DNA of 64,000 bases from Dallia pectoralis. Taxonomy: Eukaryota; Chordata; Actinopteri; Esociformes; Umbridae. The position numbers were made by a program, and so were the translations under genes. Where the stretch lies: contig CM055756.1 in NCBI GenBank assembly GCA_029465975.1, positions 786,470 through 850,469 on the forward strand, in the 5' to 3' direction. Under the pieces are notes generated by a model. That model had not been told where the DNA came from. It made no database searches and saw only the letters and a program-made list of their open reading frames with translations. This document shows, piece by piece, positions 1-11,994 of the stretch. Numbering within the stretch: the first letter of the stretch is position 1; the number at the start of each line of letters is the position of its first letter.

Positions 1-3000
1 TCAGAAGGCCCCGGGGGTCCCGATGTGGTGGTCGCTGAGACGACGGTGACATCATGTTTTGGTTTACCTGCCGGGCAGGAAGCAGGAAATGGTTTTAACT
101 AATTATATGAAGTGTGATATGAAAACAGGAAGCAGTCATGAGTGAGAGTCAAATAAACAGATATTGGGCCAATGAAAATCCCAGAAAGCCCTGTGGTAAT
201 AACAAGGGGATTTCACTGAGGTCATGCTTTGATTAAACGGAGGATAACACACCATGTTGGTGAATTAGTGGGTTACCTCAGAGAGTTCACAGCATTCAGA
301 AGGTTTTTGTGTAAAGTAATGAATCGACAGTGAGAAGAGAGCTAAACATTCTTTAAATAGCACACATCCGTTATTTACTGACCAATGACCCAGATGTGGG
401 CCTTTTGACTGAACGTGACAACTGAAAGTGGCCAGACTGTTTTAGGTTACCAAAGGTGTTTTCTGATCGTCAGAACGGCCACATCTTTAATTAGTGATCA
501 CCAGAAGAGCTTGTCTCCCATGGCTCAATTCTTTTTGTTTCATTCTCATATAATTTGTCCAAAACTTTAAGCAAACAACTGTTAATCGAGCCCATAATAA
601 AAGGACGCTTCCATTTTTTAAGTAATCCCCTTTCTCATTTTCACCTTGTGGCCTAGATACATTTTGCCCTGTCAGTTTGAAGGACAACACTTCAGAGTAA
701 GCCGCCATGACATCCCATGGCAGTCTTTCAAATCACCTCTGGTGCTGATATAAAGATACTATTCATGGCTGTTTTGTTCCCAGTGTAGCTAAGATAACTA
801 CCTTACCGTCTCCAAACAACGGAGGCAGTATTAGCTGTGTTAGCCTTTTGTTGTTTTAGTGCCAGTGGGCTAAGTGTTCATTTCAACCCGGCTTTCACTC
901 GAGACTTCAGAATGAAACATTGATCAGTGTTTACGTAAGAGAGAAAGGAATTGAGAGAATAAGAGAGGAGATACGCGAGGAGGAGAGAGACAATTGCTTT
1001 TGAACAAGTGGATAATTATATAAAGAACATGGATATGTGATGCTATGACAGGATGACAACAACGTTTCAAGAATCTGTCAGCGCAAACTGGAATATACAG
1101 GTTTACACGGTTTCACCCCAGAACCATTGTTCGATATTGTATGATGTAGGTTTCAGATTTCAGAATTCCCTTCTAATTCTTGCATTGGTGAAAGTCAAAT
1201 GAATGCACAACAACTGAATAATGTTGACTGTTATATTTCTTTCAAATATAATAATAATTACCCAACAAAAAGTAAAAAAACAAAAAAAACAATAACAATT
1301 GTTTTATATTTTTAATTGCTTTCTAAACTTTTTAGACTGTTTATTTGATGCCACAAGCGTTCACTTTATCCTTATTAATATAGAGAACACTTTTGTGTGA
1401 CAAAAAACCTGTCAGAAAATATTGTTCCCTACAGTAACGAATCCACATACAGTGCAAATTAAGGCAAAACGATCAGAGCTGTTGTAGCAAAACAACGCTA
1501 ATTCAATGTGAATTCAATGTATATTACTCGTTAGTCTGCTGTGCAAAAAGACAAAGAAACAACAGATTCTGTTGGAAGTTAGACAGAAATACGCTTTTAT
1601 CTTAACCAACTAGGGTCAATCTGGCTAATCCAATAGAAACCTAAACAAATGTGTTCAATTATTAGTAGAGAAATGATTGCTGCACACATGATTTTAGGTT
1701 GCTTGCCATGCCTCTCTGTAACTTAATCAATTTCTTCCTTCTTTTGGGAAAGCTGAAAAGGGAAGATTTTATAGGCTCCATGAACCTGACAAGATACTAT
1801 AGATAGATGTCAATTAAATTTGCTCCAGGAGAAGTATTTAGCAATTGGAGGAAAATGTATTAAGAAAAACCTTTAAATTCTTGAGAAAAACCCACAACCC
1901 CCAATCAAGATGGCAGCTTTCAAAATCCTTTGGCGGCCTCCAGCAGGGCCGCTTCTATCTGTGGCTCTTAAGAGTTCCCAAGTAGTAGCTTGGGACTTAG
2001 GCTAAAAACAAGTGACAAGGAACCAGATGCAACCCACAGCACCGACCTATAGAGGAGGAACACAGCCTGGAGGCGGAAGGAGCAAATGAAGCCCAGGATT
2101 TGGCCTCTCGCTCCACAAAATCACCACAGTGAGGCAGCCCTGATGATGCCACCTCAACATAGGAGAATAGTTTATTTGGTTATGACTTTCCCCTCTGACC
2201 CCTGTCACTTAAATAACACACATGGTTGTAGCTTCCTGGTCGCAGCTGTGAGACAGGCTACCATATGAAATAATAACCATTTCACTTATTTCGTCACTAA
2301 TATGCACCAATGAGCATGATCCTGTGTGGTAAGAACAAAGTGTAACAGAAATGTAGTTCCAGATCTGTACATTTTCACCGTATATGTTGGTATGTTACGT
2401 CAGAAGGTTTAACAGTCAGGCAAACCATCTTCAACACCGGGTGTGCCATTTGACATTGAAACAGGTAGAGGTTTTGGGGGGCTGGTGTGACGGATGTACC
2501 TTGGGCCGTCATGCAGGTTAAATAAGGGCTGGTGGGTGGGCAGTGGGTGCCGTGTGAGGGCACGGAGCATGTGGGGTGGGTAGGTCTGTTTGAAGACGCA
2601 GCTGCTGTCCCAGTTCACTGGCAAGCCGTCCTCACCTGGCAGGCAGACTGAAAGAACTGATTAGAGAAAGAGATCTACACCGCAAACCTGCGTACGTACA
2701 CTGCTCTCTCTTCTTCCTCTCTCTTCCTCCGTCGGTCTTGCAGTAGTGAAAAGAGTACACCAACATGTGAAATCAAATACTCTTTGACTACTGACAAAAA
2801 AAAACAACATGCGATTTTCTCTTTGATTCGTCTTTCTTCTTCATCCCGTATTCTCGGCCGTCAGTTTTGAGACAAGGCCCTTCATCAAGTGTGTCTGCTG
2901 GTGGCTTTTGACGAGGCAGAGGGGCATCTTGTTCTGTCTCTGTGTGTGCTTTCTGTATGTGTGTGTTGGGAATGTCGGGAGAATTGACAAGATTTTGTGA

Positions 3001-4184
3001 GGGAATCGTGCCTTTTTCCCTGCATACTTGTGTGTGTATGTCTATGCCACAGTTGGTCCTAAAGAATGTCATAAAAAAACAAACACGGTGACCCAGCTAA
3101 ACCCCAATTGTTCAAACAAATGGGCTCCACATCAGATTATGTTTTGTTTTAGGCTCACGATTAGTTCGGACAACAGGTTGGATGGACGCTTATTCCTGGA
3201 CAGCAACACTGCACAGGGATTGCTAACAGAGCAGGGCCTAGCCAGATGGATAGACAGCACAATGAACTAGTAACAGTAACGTTTCCCCTGCTCCCAACAC
3301 TCCATCGGTCTGCAGTATTCCATATAGAAATGGATAATTCAATCAGACTGTATATTTATTGTATTCCATGAGAAATGAATTGTGTTTGCTCTCTGGGTGT
3401 TTCGTCTGGTTTGAGATTTCCATATTCTCTGATTTAGATCTTATTGTGTTAATTGATTTTTACATCGGGATAATGAGAAAAAAGAGACTGCTGTGAAAGA
3501 AAGAGAACAGACAGAATGAGGGTGATAGGGCCACACAGTGAACCCTTCTCCAGTCGTTTAGAAAAATCTGCGAGCATCATGAAGGTTTTACACCTGCAGA
3601 ACCGACACCCATGAGCAGTGTGACTACATGAAACATTATAGAAACCTTTACTTGTGCAAATATCTCCCGCTCTTCTCCATTTGTCTCTCATCTTCTTTCT
3701 TCCCCTCTTCTGACCCACTCGGGTCTCTCCATCCCGGTTGTCAGCCACCTTGTCGAGCCAGGGAAAGCAAATCTTTTGGTTTAAGTATTTAACCCCAGGT
3801 TGAAAGACAACCACGGTAATGTGTGGCGCAATGGTTCCCAACAACAGCATCAAAACATCAACATCAAAAACAACTAAAGGTCTATGTGGAGCTGGTATAA
3901 CTACTCATTCTTCAAGTTCCGACTCTGTGACTAAATTCTATGGATGGAAGTGATAAATAACACGTCTTCCTGAATAGGCCTGAGACTGACAACAGAGGTG
4001 CCATTGTGAGAGCTTCTGGGCTCCCAACAAGCTGTGTTATATCCTGTAGGCTTTGCTCATTCAGCCTGGTCTTTGTAAGGAGCCATATGAAACAGATCTC
4101 AGCATGACAAGGAGTCTAGGACATTCTGCTCCACGGAAATCTTCGTAGGATCTACCCATGACTCCTCTGATGCTGACCTCTAGT
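1..4184. other. unassigned non-coding DNA
   Basis: No supportable gene is seen here. Open frames are short, overlap on both strands and look like chance. The base composition is AT-rich with local A-runs near 1250-1300 and a purine-rich stretch near 930-990. No inverted repeat, RT motif or tRNA-like fold stood out. It could be intronic or intergenic; the sequence does not say which. Confidence 0.5.
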
Positions 4185-4275
4185 GAGAGTGTGTGTAAGT
4201 GTGTGTGTGTAAGTGTGTGTGTGTAAGTCTGTGTAAGTGTGTGTGTGTAAGTGTGTGTGTGTGTGTGTGTGTGCG
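4185..4275. repeat. GT microsatellite with TAAG interruptions
   Basis: The sequence is a run of GT dinucleotides broken regularly by TAAGT units, ending in about 12 uninterrupted GT pairs. It is an imperfect microsatellite. No gene is implied. Confidence 0.95.
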
Positions 4276-4484
4276 TGCACAGAGATTGAACTGTAAAACA
4301 AGGGTATTATATCCTTCGAAAAATTTGCCACCTCAGTAACTGTTTTTCAATCTCACAATCTGCCTACAAGATGTGAAGATTGTCCATGGGTAAGGGCGAG
4401 CCCAGCCAATTTGTATTTTTCACTCGTTTGGCGCCCCTATTGATGAATTGCTTCTATTTATTGACTTTTACACCTATGGGTAGG

Positions 4485-4700
4485 TGTCACGATTCTAACG
4501 GAGGACATCTAGTGGGCTAGGAGGGTATTGGGGCACTTATGTAACTTTGAGGTTTGCCCCTGAAACATGTGGATGATTAGAATGGGCACAGCTGGTTTGG
4601 ACGTTTGTTATGAAAGTCACTGGGTCTTGGTGCACGGTATGGGATATTGTCTACATGTCACTTTACTTCGTGGAAAGAACTAGCGAGCAAACTGATGATC
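4485..4700 (+). mobile_element. 5' fragment of an LTR (same family as 51992-52391)
   Basis: The segment begins TGTCACGATTC and shares an ordered series of phrases with the solo LTR at 51992-52391: ACATCTAGTGGGCTAGGAGG, then TTGAGGT, GATTAGA.TGGG.ACAG, and AAGTCACTGGGTCTTG. The match is lost after about 4700 and no GTGACA end follows, so this is a 3'-truncated LTR fragment. The family name is not known to me. Confidence 0.6.
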
Positions 4701-5655
4701 GATGTTGTTTCTGAAGCAGAGTGTTTTAGTTATAGTAGTGATAAACTTATTTTTTTATGCTTAAGTTGGGTCAATGTTCTAGCATAAAAAAGGTTAGCTG
4801 AATTACAGTGTGTATTTTTAGTATCTTAGTTATTGTTACAGTGTTATGCTATTATTTTGATATTGTAACAGACACGTTTCTGTAAGACAAAATCCAATAT
4901 GAGTGTTTAAGACTTTGTTTCGAGCCATTTAGCCATTAGCCACAAGCATTAGCTCTTTTCATTGTTAATATTGAGGTACTGGGAACATAGGGAACAAACG
5001 TCTCATTTCAACAGGGAACTATACTGCTCTTTTCTGTTTTGTTAACCTACCTCTCTTATTCTGCCCCGTTACCGCACCTCTCTCTTTCTTTTTTTCCTTC
5101 TCTTCCTCAGGAGTCAGCCTGTCTCGTCCTTGTCAGCACAATAATTCACAGCTCAGTCACAGAGGAATGCACCGATGAGTCCTCTGTTAATTTCTTATTC
5201 TCTGTTTCACTAAGGTGGCAAACCGACCATAGGTCTGTCCGTCTTTCTTTTTCTCTCTAAGTCTCTGTTCCTCTGTGTCCATGTCTGAACGATTTTATTC
5301 CAAATAATTCATAACCAGAGTTTTACATTAGGTGACTTACTTTCTTTCAGCTTCTTTAACTTGCTCATCAACATAATTTCTTTCTGTAGACCATGTCCTA
5401 ACAATTCATTGAAATAGAGTTGTTAGGACGTACAAACTTAGGATTTCGGTGAGTAGTCTATTTCTATGATTCTGAGGAGTGGGGTTCTGGAGAGGCTGCT
5501 ACTGCTCCCTGTCTTTCCTAACACACTTGATGGCATCTTATTGACATTTAACCCCTAACCTCTGAGGGGTTATGTTTTGAGTGACAGAAACTCATGGTGG
5601 TACTAACGCGGGTACAAGGTTACCAAACAACAACTGTGACACACTACTGCACACG
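4701..5655. other. unassigned non-coding DNA
   Basis: This stretch is T-rich with no supportable gene. A pyrimidine-rich tract lies at about 5045-5110. Nothing else is recognised. Confidence 0.5.
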
Positions 5656-5664
5656 CATACAAAC

Positions 5665-5699
<35 letters not shown>

Positions 5700-5703
5700 C
5701 ACT
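5656..5703. repeat. CA microsatellite
   Basis: A run of CA dinucleotides with two AAAC interruptions, about 48 bp long. Confidence 0.95.
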
Positions 5704-6278
5704 CGTTCAATACCTGAAATACCTAGTTAATCATTTTACATGATATGATGGGGGCATTGTTGGTTTCATTTCAGAAGTGAAAAATAGGTGATGAGAGCTT
5801 GTCTAGCTATTTGTCCATATTTTGGTTTTAAATTCATAGCAGCTTATTATACAGGCGCTGGTGGCTGAAAATAGTCACTTTTTCATTATGTAGAAAAAAC
5901 AGAGCCGTCTGTCAACACAAGAAAGTGAGAGCAGGAAAAGATCCGGGAAAAGAACAAGGCTTTCCGTAGAGCGGTGGTATTCAACCTGGGGTCCTCCAAT
6001 CCCTGGTGGTTACCAAAATATGTAGTTTTTTGACACCAGAAATAATATTTATTATATTATTAATGGCATTTAAAAATATATATTTAATGCATTTGAATGG
6101 CAAGATGTTTGATGTGAAATTATTATGAGACTGCTGTTCATGTGTGTTTATATGAATGCACTTGACAAGTAACTCCTCTATGTTTGTTTTTACCTGATCA
6201 ATTGCAGCCAGGGCAAAATACCTTTATAACAGGAAGTGTGAAATACTCCATCTTGAGCTCCATGGACAACTTTCCTGT
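5704..6278. other. unassigned DNA with a possible hAT end
   Basis: No gene is seen. Near 5972 the phrase GGTGGTATTCAACCTGGGGTCC resembles the terminal repeat of Charlie-like hAT elements, which often begin with a CAGTGGTTCTCAACC-type sequence. No matching opposite end or 8-bp duplication was found, so this is only a hint. Confidence 0.3.
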
Positions 6279-6635
6279 TGTCACAAGTGTGGTGAGTTTT
6301 GTTCCACACAGGGAGTTAGGTGGGGTGCACTTCCTGTTTCTGGTGATTGTTTTGTTGTTAGCACAGCTGGGGCTTGTTAGCTAATCTAATTTAACACTGA
6401 GGTTTGGTTTGCACATGGTTGGATATTGTTTATACTTTACATCCATCGTGTTTCTCCAGTGTTGGTTTGTCTAGATAGTGTTTTGATTCACTTTTGCGCA
6501 CTTTTGTTTCCCCACTGTTTCTGAGTTTTCACGTTCGTTGTTGTGTTTGTTTTATTTTTTTATAAATACTTACAAACGTTGTTTACGCCTCTGCAATTAG
6601 CTCAATTCCGCACACAACCAGGAGGATATGTGACA
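6279..6635 (+). mobile_element. solo LTR with perfect 5-bp target duplication
   Basis: The 357-bp segment begins TGTCAC and ends GTGACA, the short inverted termini expected of an LTR. It is flanked by CCTGT at 6274-6278 and CCTGT at 6636-6640, an exact 5-bp duplication typical of Ty3/gypsy or retroviral-type integration. It holds the phrase GGGTGCACTTCCTGTTT, which recurs in LTR-like segments at about 40966 and 48979. No internal region or second LTR is nearby, so it is a solo LTR left after recombination between two LTRs. Confidence 0.75.
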
Positions 6636-6640
6636 CCTGT

Positions 6641-7230
6641 GCTAAACTTTTCCCTCCATTCCTCCTTCGCACACTTAATGTTCTTCTCTTTTTTCTCCTT
6701 GTTCCCAATGTCCTCTTCAACCTTATGTCCTCTTGGTGACTTCTCTCTCCCCCTTTCCTTCTCTTTTGACTTTTTACTTATTCACACTCTTCATATCCCA
6801 CATACCCACTGACCACTCCACCTCTCCTTCACTCATTTTTTCCTCTTTTCTTCTTGTCTTTTCCACCAAGATTTTTTCACCCAGAATTAAGGTATAAAGG
6901 GAGACGAATGAAGACTTGGGGGCACTATGAAACAAACAATGTGAGGAGAGAGAGGCCCGGGACTCTAGCAGGAATGCCTGGTCTCTCTCTTCTTTCCCCC
7001 TGTTTCTTGGCGACCATCCAGTAAATGTTAGCACCCACAATGGCTTGCTGCGCACCGGCCAACAGATGCCCTTGACGAGGACATTCCTGTCTGGCACAGC
7101 CACTTTTTTCACGCTATTTATACTCAAATATCTAAGCCTGAACTTGGCTTCCACTGACACTAGTGCCAATGTATGTGATGTGGCCATTTTTTTCTGAGGT
7201 GCTCTTGTTGTCGTCAAATCAAATGGTGGT
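6641..7230. other. unassigned non-coding DNA
   Basis: A pyrimidine-rich tract lies at about 6650-6870. The open frames across it are low-complexity and not credible genes. Confidence 0.5.
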
Positions 7231-7231
7231 G

Positions 7232-7262
<31 letters not shown>
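7231..7262. repeat. GT microsatellite
   Basis: About 15 uninterrupted GT pairs. Confidence 0.95.
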
Positions 7263-7266
<4 letters not shown>

Positions 7267-7928
7267 AACATGCAAAGTGTTGACTCAACGTCGGCCTATC
7301 GGTCTGTTCATTTACTTGCTCATCTCATTTACTGCGTCACAATGTAATTACAGGACATTAGATGTGTGTTAACGCAATGTTCATAAATGTTTGGCCTTTA
7401 GTAATTAATTGGGGCAAGATTGAGGATTGAGGAGTGAGGATACAAATTGCTGATCTTCATTGTTTGGTGTCACTCCTTAATTCCTTTTTAAAATGTTTCC
7501 AATGTGTTAAGTCAATTAGCAATATTTTTATATATATTATTTCTCTTTTTGCTACCTACCCTATTGAGTTTCAATTGTCGGATTGGAATGTCATCCTAAT
7601 TTATCAAAAGAAAAAAGGGGGAGGCTTAATGTCCCCAATAAATAATAAAATGAAAATCTTTCTAGTGTTTTTTTAATCAAGAGTCCCACCAGACTGATAC
7701 AGTTGAAATTCACTCTATAACTGAGTGTGCCTCATCATTATAACAAACATAACATAAAGGTCAGGGGTCTTCAATGTCCAGGTCACAAACTACCAGAGTT
7801 TATAAGTCCATATGCAACAGGTTCCTAGAACGCAATAGAGGCAAATAATGAAATATCCATTAAAAAAAATAAAAGCTGCATTATGTTGTTTTGAGAAACA
7901 GTGCCTCCTAGGCTGAGATGGGAATATC
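7263..7928. other. unassigned non-coding DNA
   Basis: AT-rich with no gene recognised. Confidence 0.5.
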
Positions 7929-8905
7929 GACTAATTATGTTTTATTTGTTTTTATTAAACTTTCATTTAACCAGGGAGACACATTGAGACCGAGGTCTCA
8001 TTTGCAAGCATTCCCTGGAAACATCAATTCTTGAATACAACACTTAAAGGTATAAACATACAATTAACAGACACACTGACAGTAATTGTCAGTCAGTTAA
8101 AACAAACACAATTCTCACTATAAAAATGTAACATAATTTTCTTAAACGGACCCATTGACACAAAAGGACTTAAATGAAGCTCTGATTGGATACTGTTCCA
8201 CAGATTAGGTGCTTTGAAGGAGAAGGTAGAACTGCCCAATTCAGTAGTTACAAAGTGTATCTGTAATGCTTTGATTTGATTGATTTGCATTCAAAATATA
8301 CTTTTCAGACAGGAAAGTGCAGAGCTGCGCATTTATAAGTGATCAAGAATCTTCGCTAGACAAGGAAGCATTGAAATTGGGCGATAATTGTAAAGATTAC
8401 CACTATCACCGCCCTTACGGAGAGGCAACACAAATGCAGATTTTCTGAATAATTAGTCAAGTAATAATAAGTCAAGTAAAAAATATTGGTTACTGTGCCA
8501 GCAATAAGGAATGCTCCACATTTTAATAGATCAGGTTCCAAATTGTCTGACCCTATAGATTACATATATAATTATATAAGGAATATAAGGTTAGTAGCGC
8601 ATCTAGCACTTCCTTACTAGAGAATGTCCTGAACAATCAGATACGGTGTTGACAAAATATTCGGATTACATTTTTCTAACAAGTTTTAAACAATAACTAC
8701 AGTCTGTAAATGAAGCTTTGGCAACATCCCTTTTATATATATCCTCAGCTAGCTCCTGGGTAAACCAGTGGTTAGATTTACCTTTAACTCTCAGGGTTTT
8801 TTAGGGGAACATTCACAATGGTATTGAAGATGCTACAGAGTTTATGCAAGGCCAGTTCAGGATCAACTATGGATGGGACACATTCAATATCACTCCGATA
8901 TCAAA
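7929..8905 (-). mobile_element. decayed LINE (L2/Rex1-like), truncated and internally deleted
   Basis: Read on the minus strand, 8880-8700 translates piecewise into the linker ahead of the RT domain (a segment containing HWFTQELAED). 8545-8350 carries RT N-terminal sequence in two frames, including NYRPISMLPCLAKILD. After 8290 the sequence jumps straight to the RT C-terminal part (TFSFKAPNLWNSIQSELHL, then GPFKKIM). The palm motifs, including the YADD box, are missing. The 3' tail at 7929-8010 reads on the minus strand as CTCCCTGGTTAAATGAAAG followed by an A-rich end, like other fish LINEs of this group. Frameshifts and stops show that it is dead. The exact 5' limit is uncertain. Confidence 0.7.
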
Positions 8906-9306
8906 CACTTTTTGATATTAGGTAGATTAGGTTAGGTTAGTCATTAGGTAGATTAGGTTAGGTAGAGAAAACATATACACACAATAAAACTAAAGCATCA
9001 GAAGTTGTTTAGTTTGTGAGAAGTCGCTGAAACGGCGCAATGAATTTACACGCATGCGTGTTTATTTCCTGTTTAATTACCTTCATTCTGGGTTACTTAC
9101 AGTTACGCGTGCTCTATATGAAATGCCTGTTTATTTAACAGCCTAAAATTTGACTGAAGTTGAGGTTTAGATTTTGATATTTGCATGTCCCTAATACACA
9201 CAGTAGGACAGTGATCACTTATATCTAAATAGAACAGACCACTTGCAACATATTTGTCTGGGGAGTTGTCAATAGAGGTGGATTTTGAGGGGTCCTTAAT
9301 ATTTCC
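8906..9306. other. unassigned DNA with a short ATTAGGTAGATTAGGTTAGGT duplication
   Basis: A block of about 21 bp ending in TTAGGT occurs twice at about 8919-8963. The rest shows no gene. The TTAGGT motif resembles telomeric TTAGGG but is not the same and is too short to call an interstitial telomere. Confidence 0.5.
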
Positions 9307-9310
9307 TTAA

Positions 9311-10158
9311 CACTAAAAGCGACCCATATAATTTATAAATCTATAAACTTACGGAAATCTGTTAAAATAATCACTAGAAAAGCAAATTTAAGGCTATTTT
9401 GCCGAAATTATGTGCTAACGTGCTATCCGCCATTTAGTTTGTGTTTTTTTAACCTGTATATCTTCTTGTCTGTCACCAGGTGGCGCATAAAACAGAGAAC
9501 CTAAGGCGCATTATCTGCAAATTATTATCTTTGACCTACCGTGATATTTTCACACTTAAATTACCACACTGATTATTTTAAATTAAACCAAATGAATTTT
9601 GACTTATTGTAGACAATATTGAGTAAACATGAATTAAAAAACATGAATATCGCCCAGTTGCTTCTGTTCAACGAGGCGGCATCAGGGAAAGACAAAGCAA
9701 ATTCCTTAATTCTTTGGCTGTGCATTAACTGTCGTTTAGAACTTCCCAGATTCGCTTTGTCCCACACACACACATTAGACCAAAGCGACAGGACCATATT
9801 CATATCATTCATGTCATTCATGTTAATTCAATCTAATTTTCTTTCATTTTTAATTATTAGTGTGGTAATATGGCACCACAAAGGCTTAAATATATGTGCA
9901 CTGATTAAATTATAGAGTACACATATTGGCCATCTATAGTCATTTGCAAAGAGGCTTTAACATTTTGGTTTTACTTCATGCGCCATCGTGTTTTTACAAC
10001 AGCCTGGTCCTTCTGTTGCAAAGATGAACAAGATGTGCCATCTACTGGTCATTGTGTGTCATTGTGTGTCAGCAACATTCTCCCTTTCAAAACATGCATG
10101 GGTCAAATGACCCATAACCACGAAAGAGGTGGGTGTCAGTGCCTCGGTGCTTCTAATG
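9311..10158. mobile_element. non-autonomous piggyBac-like element
   Basis: The 848-bp segment lies between two TTAA tetranucleotides (9307-9310 and 10159-10162), the target site and duplication of the piggyBac superfamily. The left end reads CACTAAAAGCGACC and the right end, on the opposite strand, reads CATTAGAAGCACCG, so the termini form imperfect inverted repeats of about 14 bp. Near the right end is the palindrome GGGTCAAATGACCC (10102-10115). I recall similar motifs in fish piggyBac-type MITEs. No DDD transposase frame is present, so the element would depend on a transposase supplied elsewhere. Confidence 0.65.
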
Positions 10159-10162
10159 TTAA

Positions 10163-10499
10163 GAGCAGACCTGGTGGCTTGCCTTTGCTCCTAGGCTATA
10201 CCAGGGATCCTCAGCTAGAACCGACAGAACTGCCACCGGCCGTCCTGAGGTTGTGCTCAGCCAGGGGCAAGTGATGTCATTCTATACATGGGATGTTTGC
10301 TGCGGCTAAAGACTCCAGCAGGGCTTCATCCTCCTTGATCTGATGGAGGACAGACATATGTTTCTGACAGGAGACGCATCCCTCAGTGAACGGTGCCATA
10401 AACTATCCCTTGTTTTAGCCTAGCGGCTAGCAGGCTGCAGACCCTAGCGCTAGCAGGGCATAGTACACAAGTGCTAGCTACTAAAAGACTACCGTTAAA
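10163..10499. other. unassigned non-coding DNA
   Basis: A CTAGCGGCTAGCAGG-type short inverted motif lies at about 10420-10465. No gene is recognised. Confidence 0.45.
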
Positions 10500-11004
10500 A
10501 TGCAAGTTTTGACAGAAGCCAGAAATCGGAATCTCAGGTAGTTAGGTAAACAAAGGCCCACTACTTTAAACAGAGATTTGTATCCCGTCACACCAATTCC
10601 AAAAAGTTCTGGGACACTGTTAAATCTCTGGAGAACAAGCTCACCTCCTCCCAGCTTCCTACGGCCCTAAAATGAGGTAATACTGTCACTACTGATAAGA
10701 CCAAGATAATAGAGAACTTTAATAAGCATTTCTCTGAAGCCGGCCATACCTTTCATCTTAATACTCGCCCCCAAGCTAACAGCTCTACAACTCCAACAGC
10801 CGCCCACGCCCCTCCCCAAACTTCTCCTTTACCCCGATCCAGACAGCCGATGTACTGAAATAGCTGCAAAAGCTGGACCCATATAAATCAGCTGGGCTGG
10901 ATAATTTTGACCCCTCTTTTCTAAAAGGATCTGCTAATATTATTGCTACCCCCATTACCAGTCTGTTTAACCTCATCTCACTCATCTTCAGAAATCCCAA
11001 GAGA

Positions 11005-11937
11005 TTGGAAATCTGCCGCAGCCATTCTGTTCAAAGGGGGAGGCACCCTGACCCCAACTACAGATCAATATCCATCCTACCATGTCTTTACAAAGTTTTC
11101 GAAAAACTAGTCAACAAACAGATTGTCAATCATCTAAAATCCCATTGTATCCTTTCCGCTATGCAATCTGTTTCTTGTGCTGGTCACGGCTGCACCCCGG
11201 CCACCCTAAAGGTCCTGAATGACATCATATCCCCCATTGATAAAAAGCACTACTGTGCAGCCGTTTACATCAACCTGTCCAAGGCATTTGAATCTGTTAA
11301 CCATCGTGTTCTCATCAGTCGACTTAATAGCCTGGGCTTCTCTCGTGACTGCCTCGCCTGGTTCTCCAACAATCTCTTTGACAGCATCCAGCCTGTTAAA
11401 TCCTACGGCCTGCTGTCGGGACCCATGGCTTTTGCCATGGGAGTGCCACATGGCTCGATTCTTGGGCCGACTTTATTCTCTCTATACATCAACAATATGG
11501 CTCTCGCTGTTGGTGATTCTCAGATCCATCTCTATGCAGATGATACCATCCTGTACATGTCAAGCCCTTCGCAAGATACTGTGCTCTCAAATCTCCATGA
11601 GAGTTTCAATGCCATTCAGCACTCCTTTCGAAACCTACAGTTATTACTAAACTCTGGTAATATTAAGTGCATGCTTTTCAACCAATCTCTGCCCACACCT
11701 GCCCGTCTACCTAGCATCGACATGCTAGATTGGTCTGAACTAGAATTTATTGATACATACAAATATCTAGGTGTTAGACAGCCTTCTCTCTTTCTCTTAA
11801 ACAAACTCAAGTTTAAAATTAAGTCCAGAATTGGCTTCCTTTTCCGCAACAGGGCCTCCTTCATTCATGCGGCCAAACTTGCCTTGGTGAAAATGACTAT
11901 TATTCCAATGTTCGACTTTGGCGATGTCATCTATTGA
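11005..11937 (+). pseudogene. LINE reverse transcriptase, catalytic residue lost
   Basis: The 310-residue open frame is a non-LTR retrotransposon reverse transcriptase fragment, which would copy element RNA at a nicked target. RT motifs are in the right order: NYRSIS at residues 18-23, motif A as NLSKAFE at 90-96, VPHGSILGP at 147-155, and YADD at 177-180 (motif C). In related elements motif A reads DLSKAFD, so the first catalytic aspartate is Asn here and the following Asp is Glu. The VPQGS-type motif is VPHGS. These changes predict an inactive enzyme even though the frame is open. The frame stops at 11937 (FGDVIY), short of the family C-terminus, which continues in pieces to about 13410. 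The N-terminal Met is not a true start, because homologous linker sequence lies upstream in other frames. Confidence 0.85.
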
Positions 11938-11994
11938 ACTGAATGTGGTTTACCATAGTAAATGTTTTGTTACCAATGCCCCATGCCATACAAC

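Noticed and set aside
8919..8963. TTAGGTTAGG words resembling telomeric repeat
   Set aside because: Only a 21-bp block twice, with TTAGGT rather than TTAGGG. Too short and imperfect.
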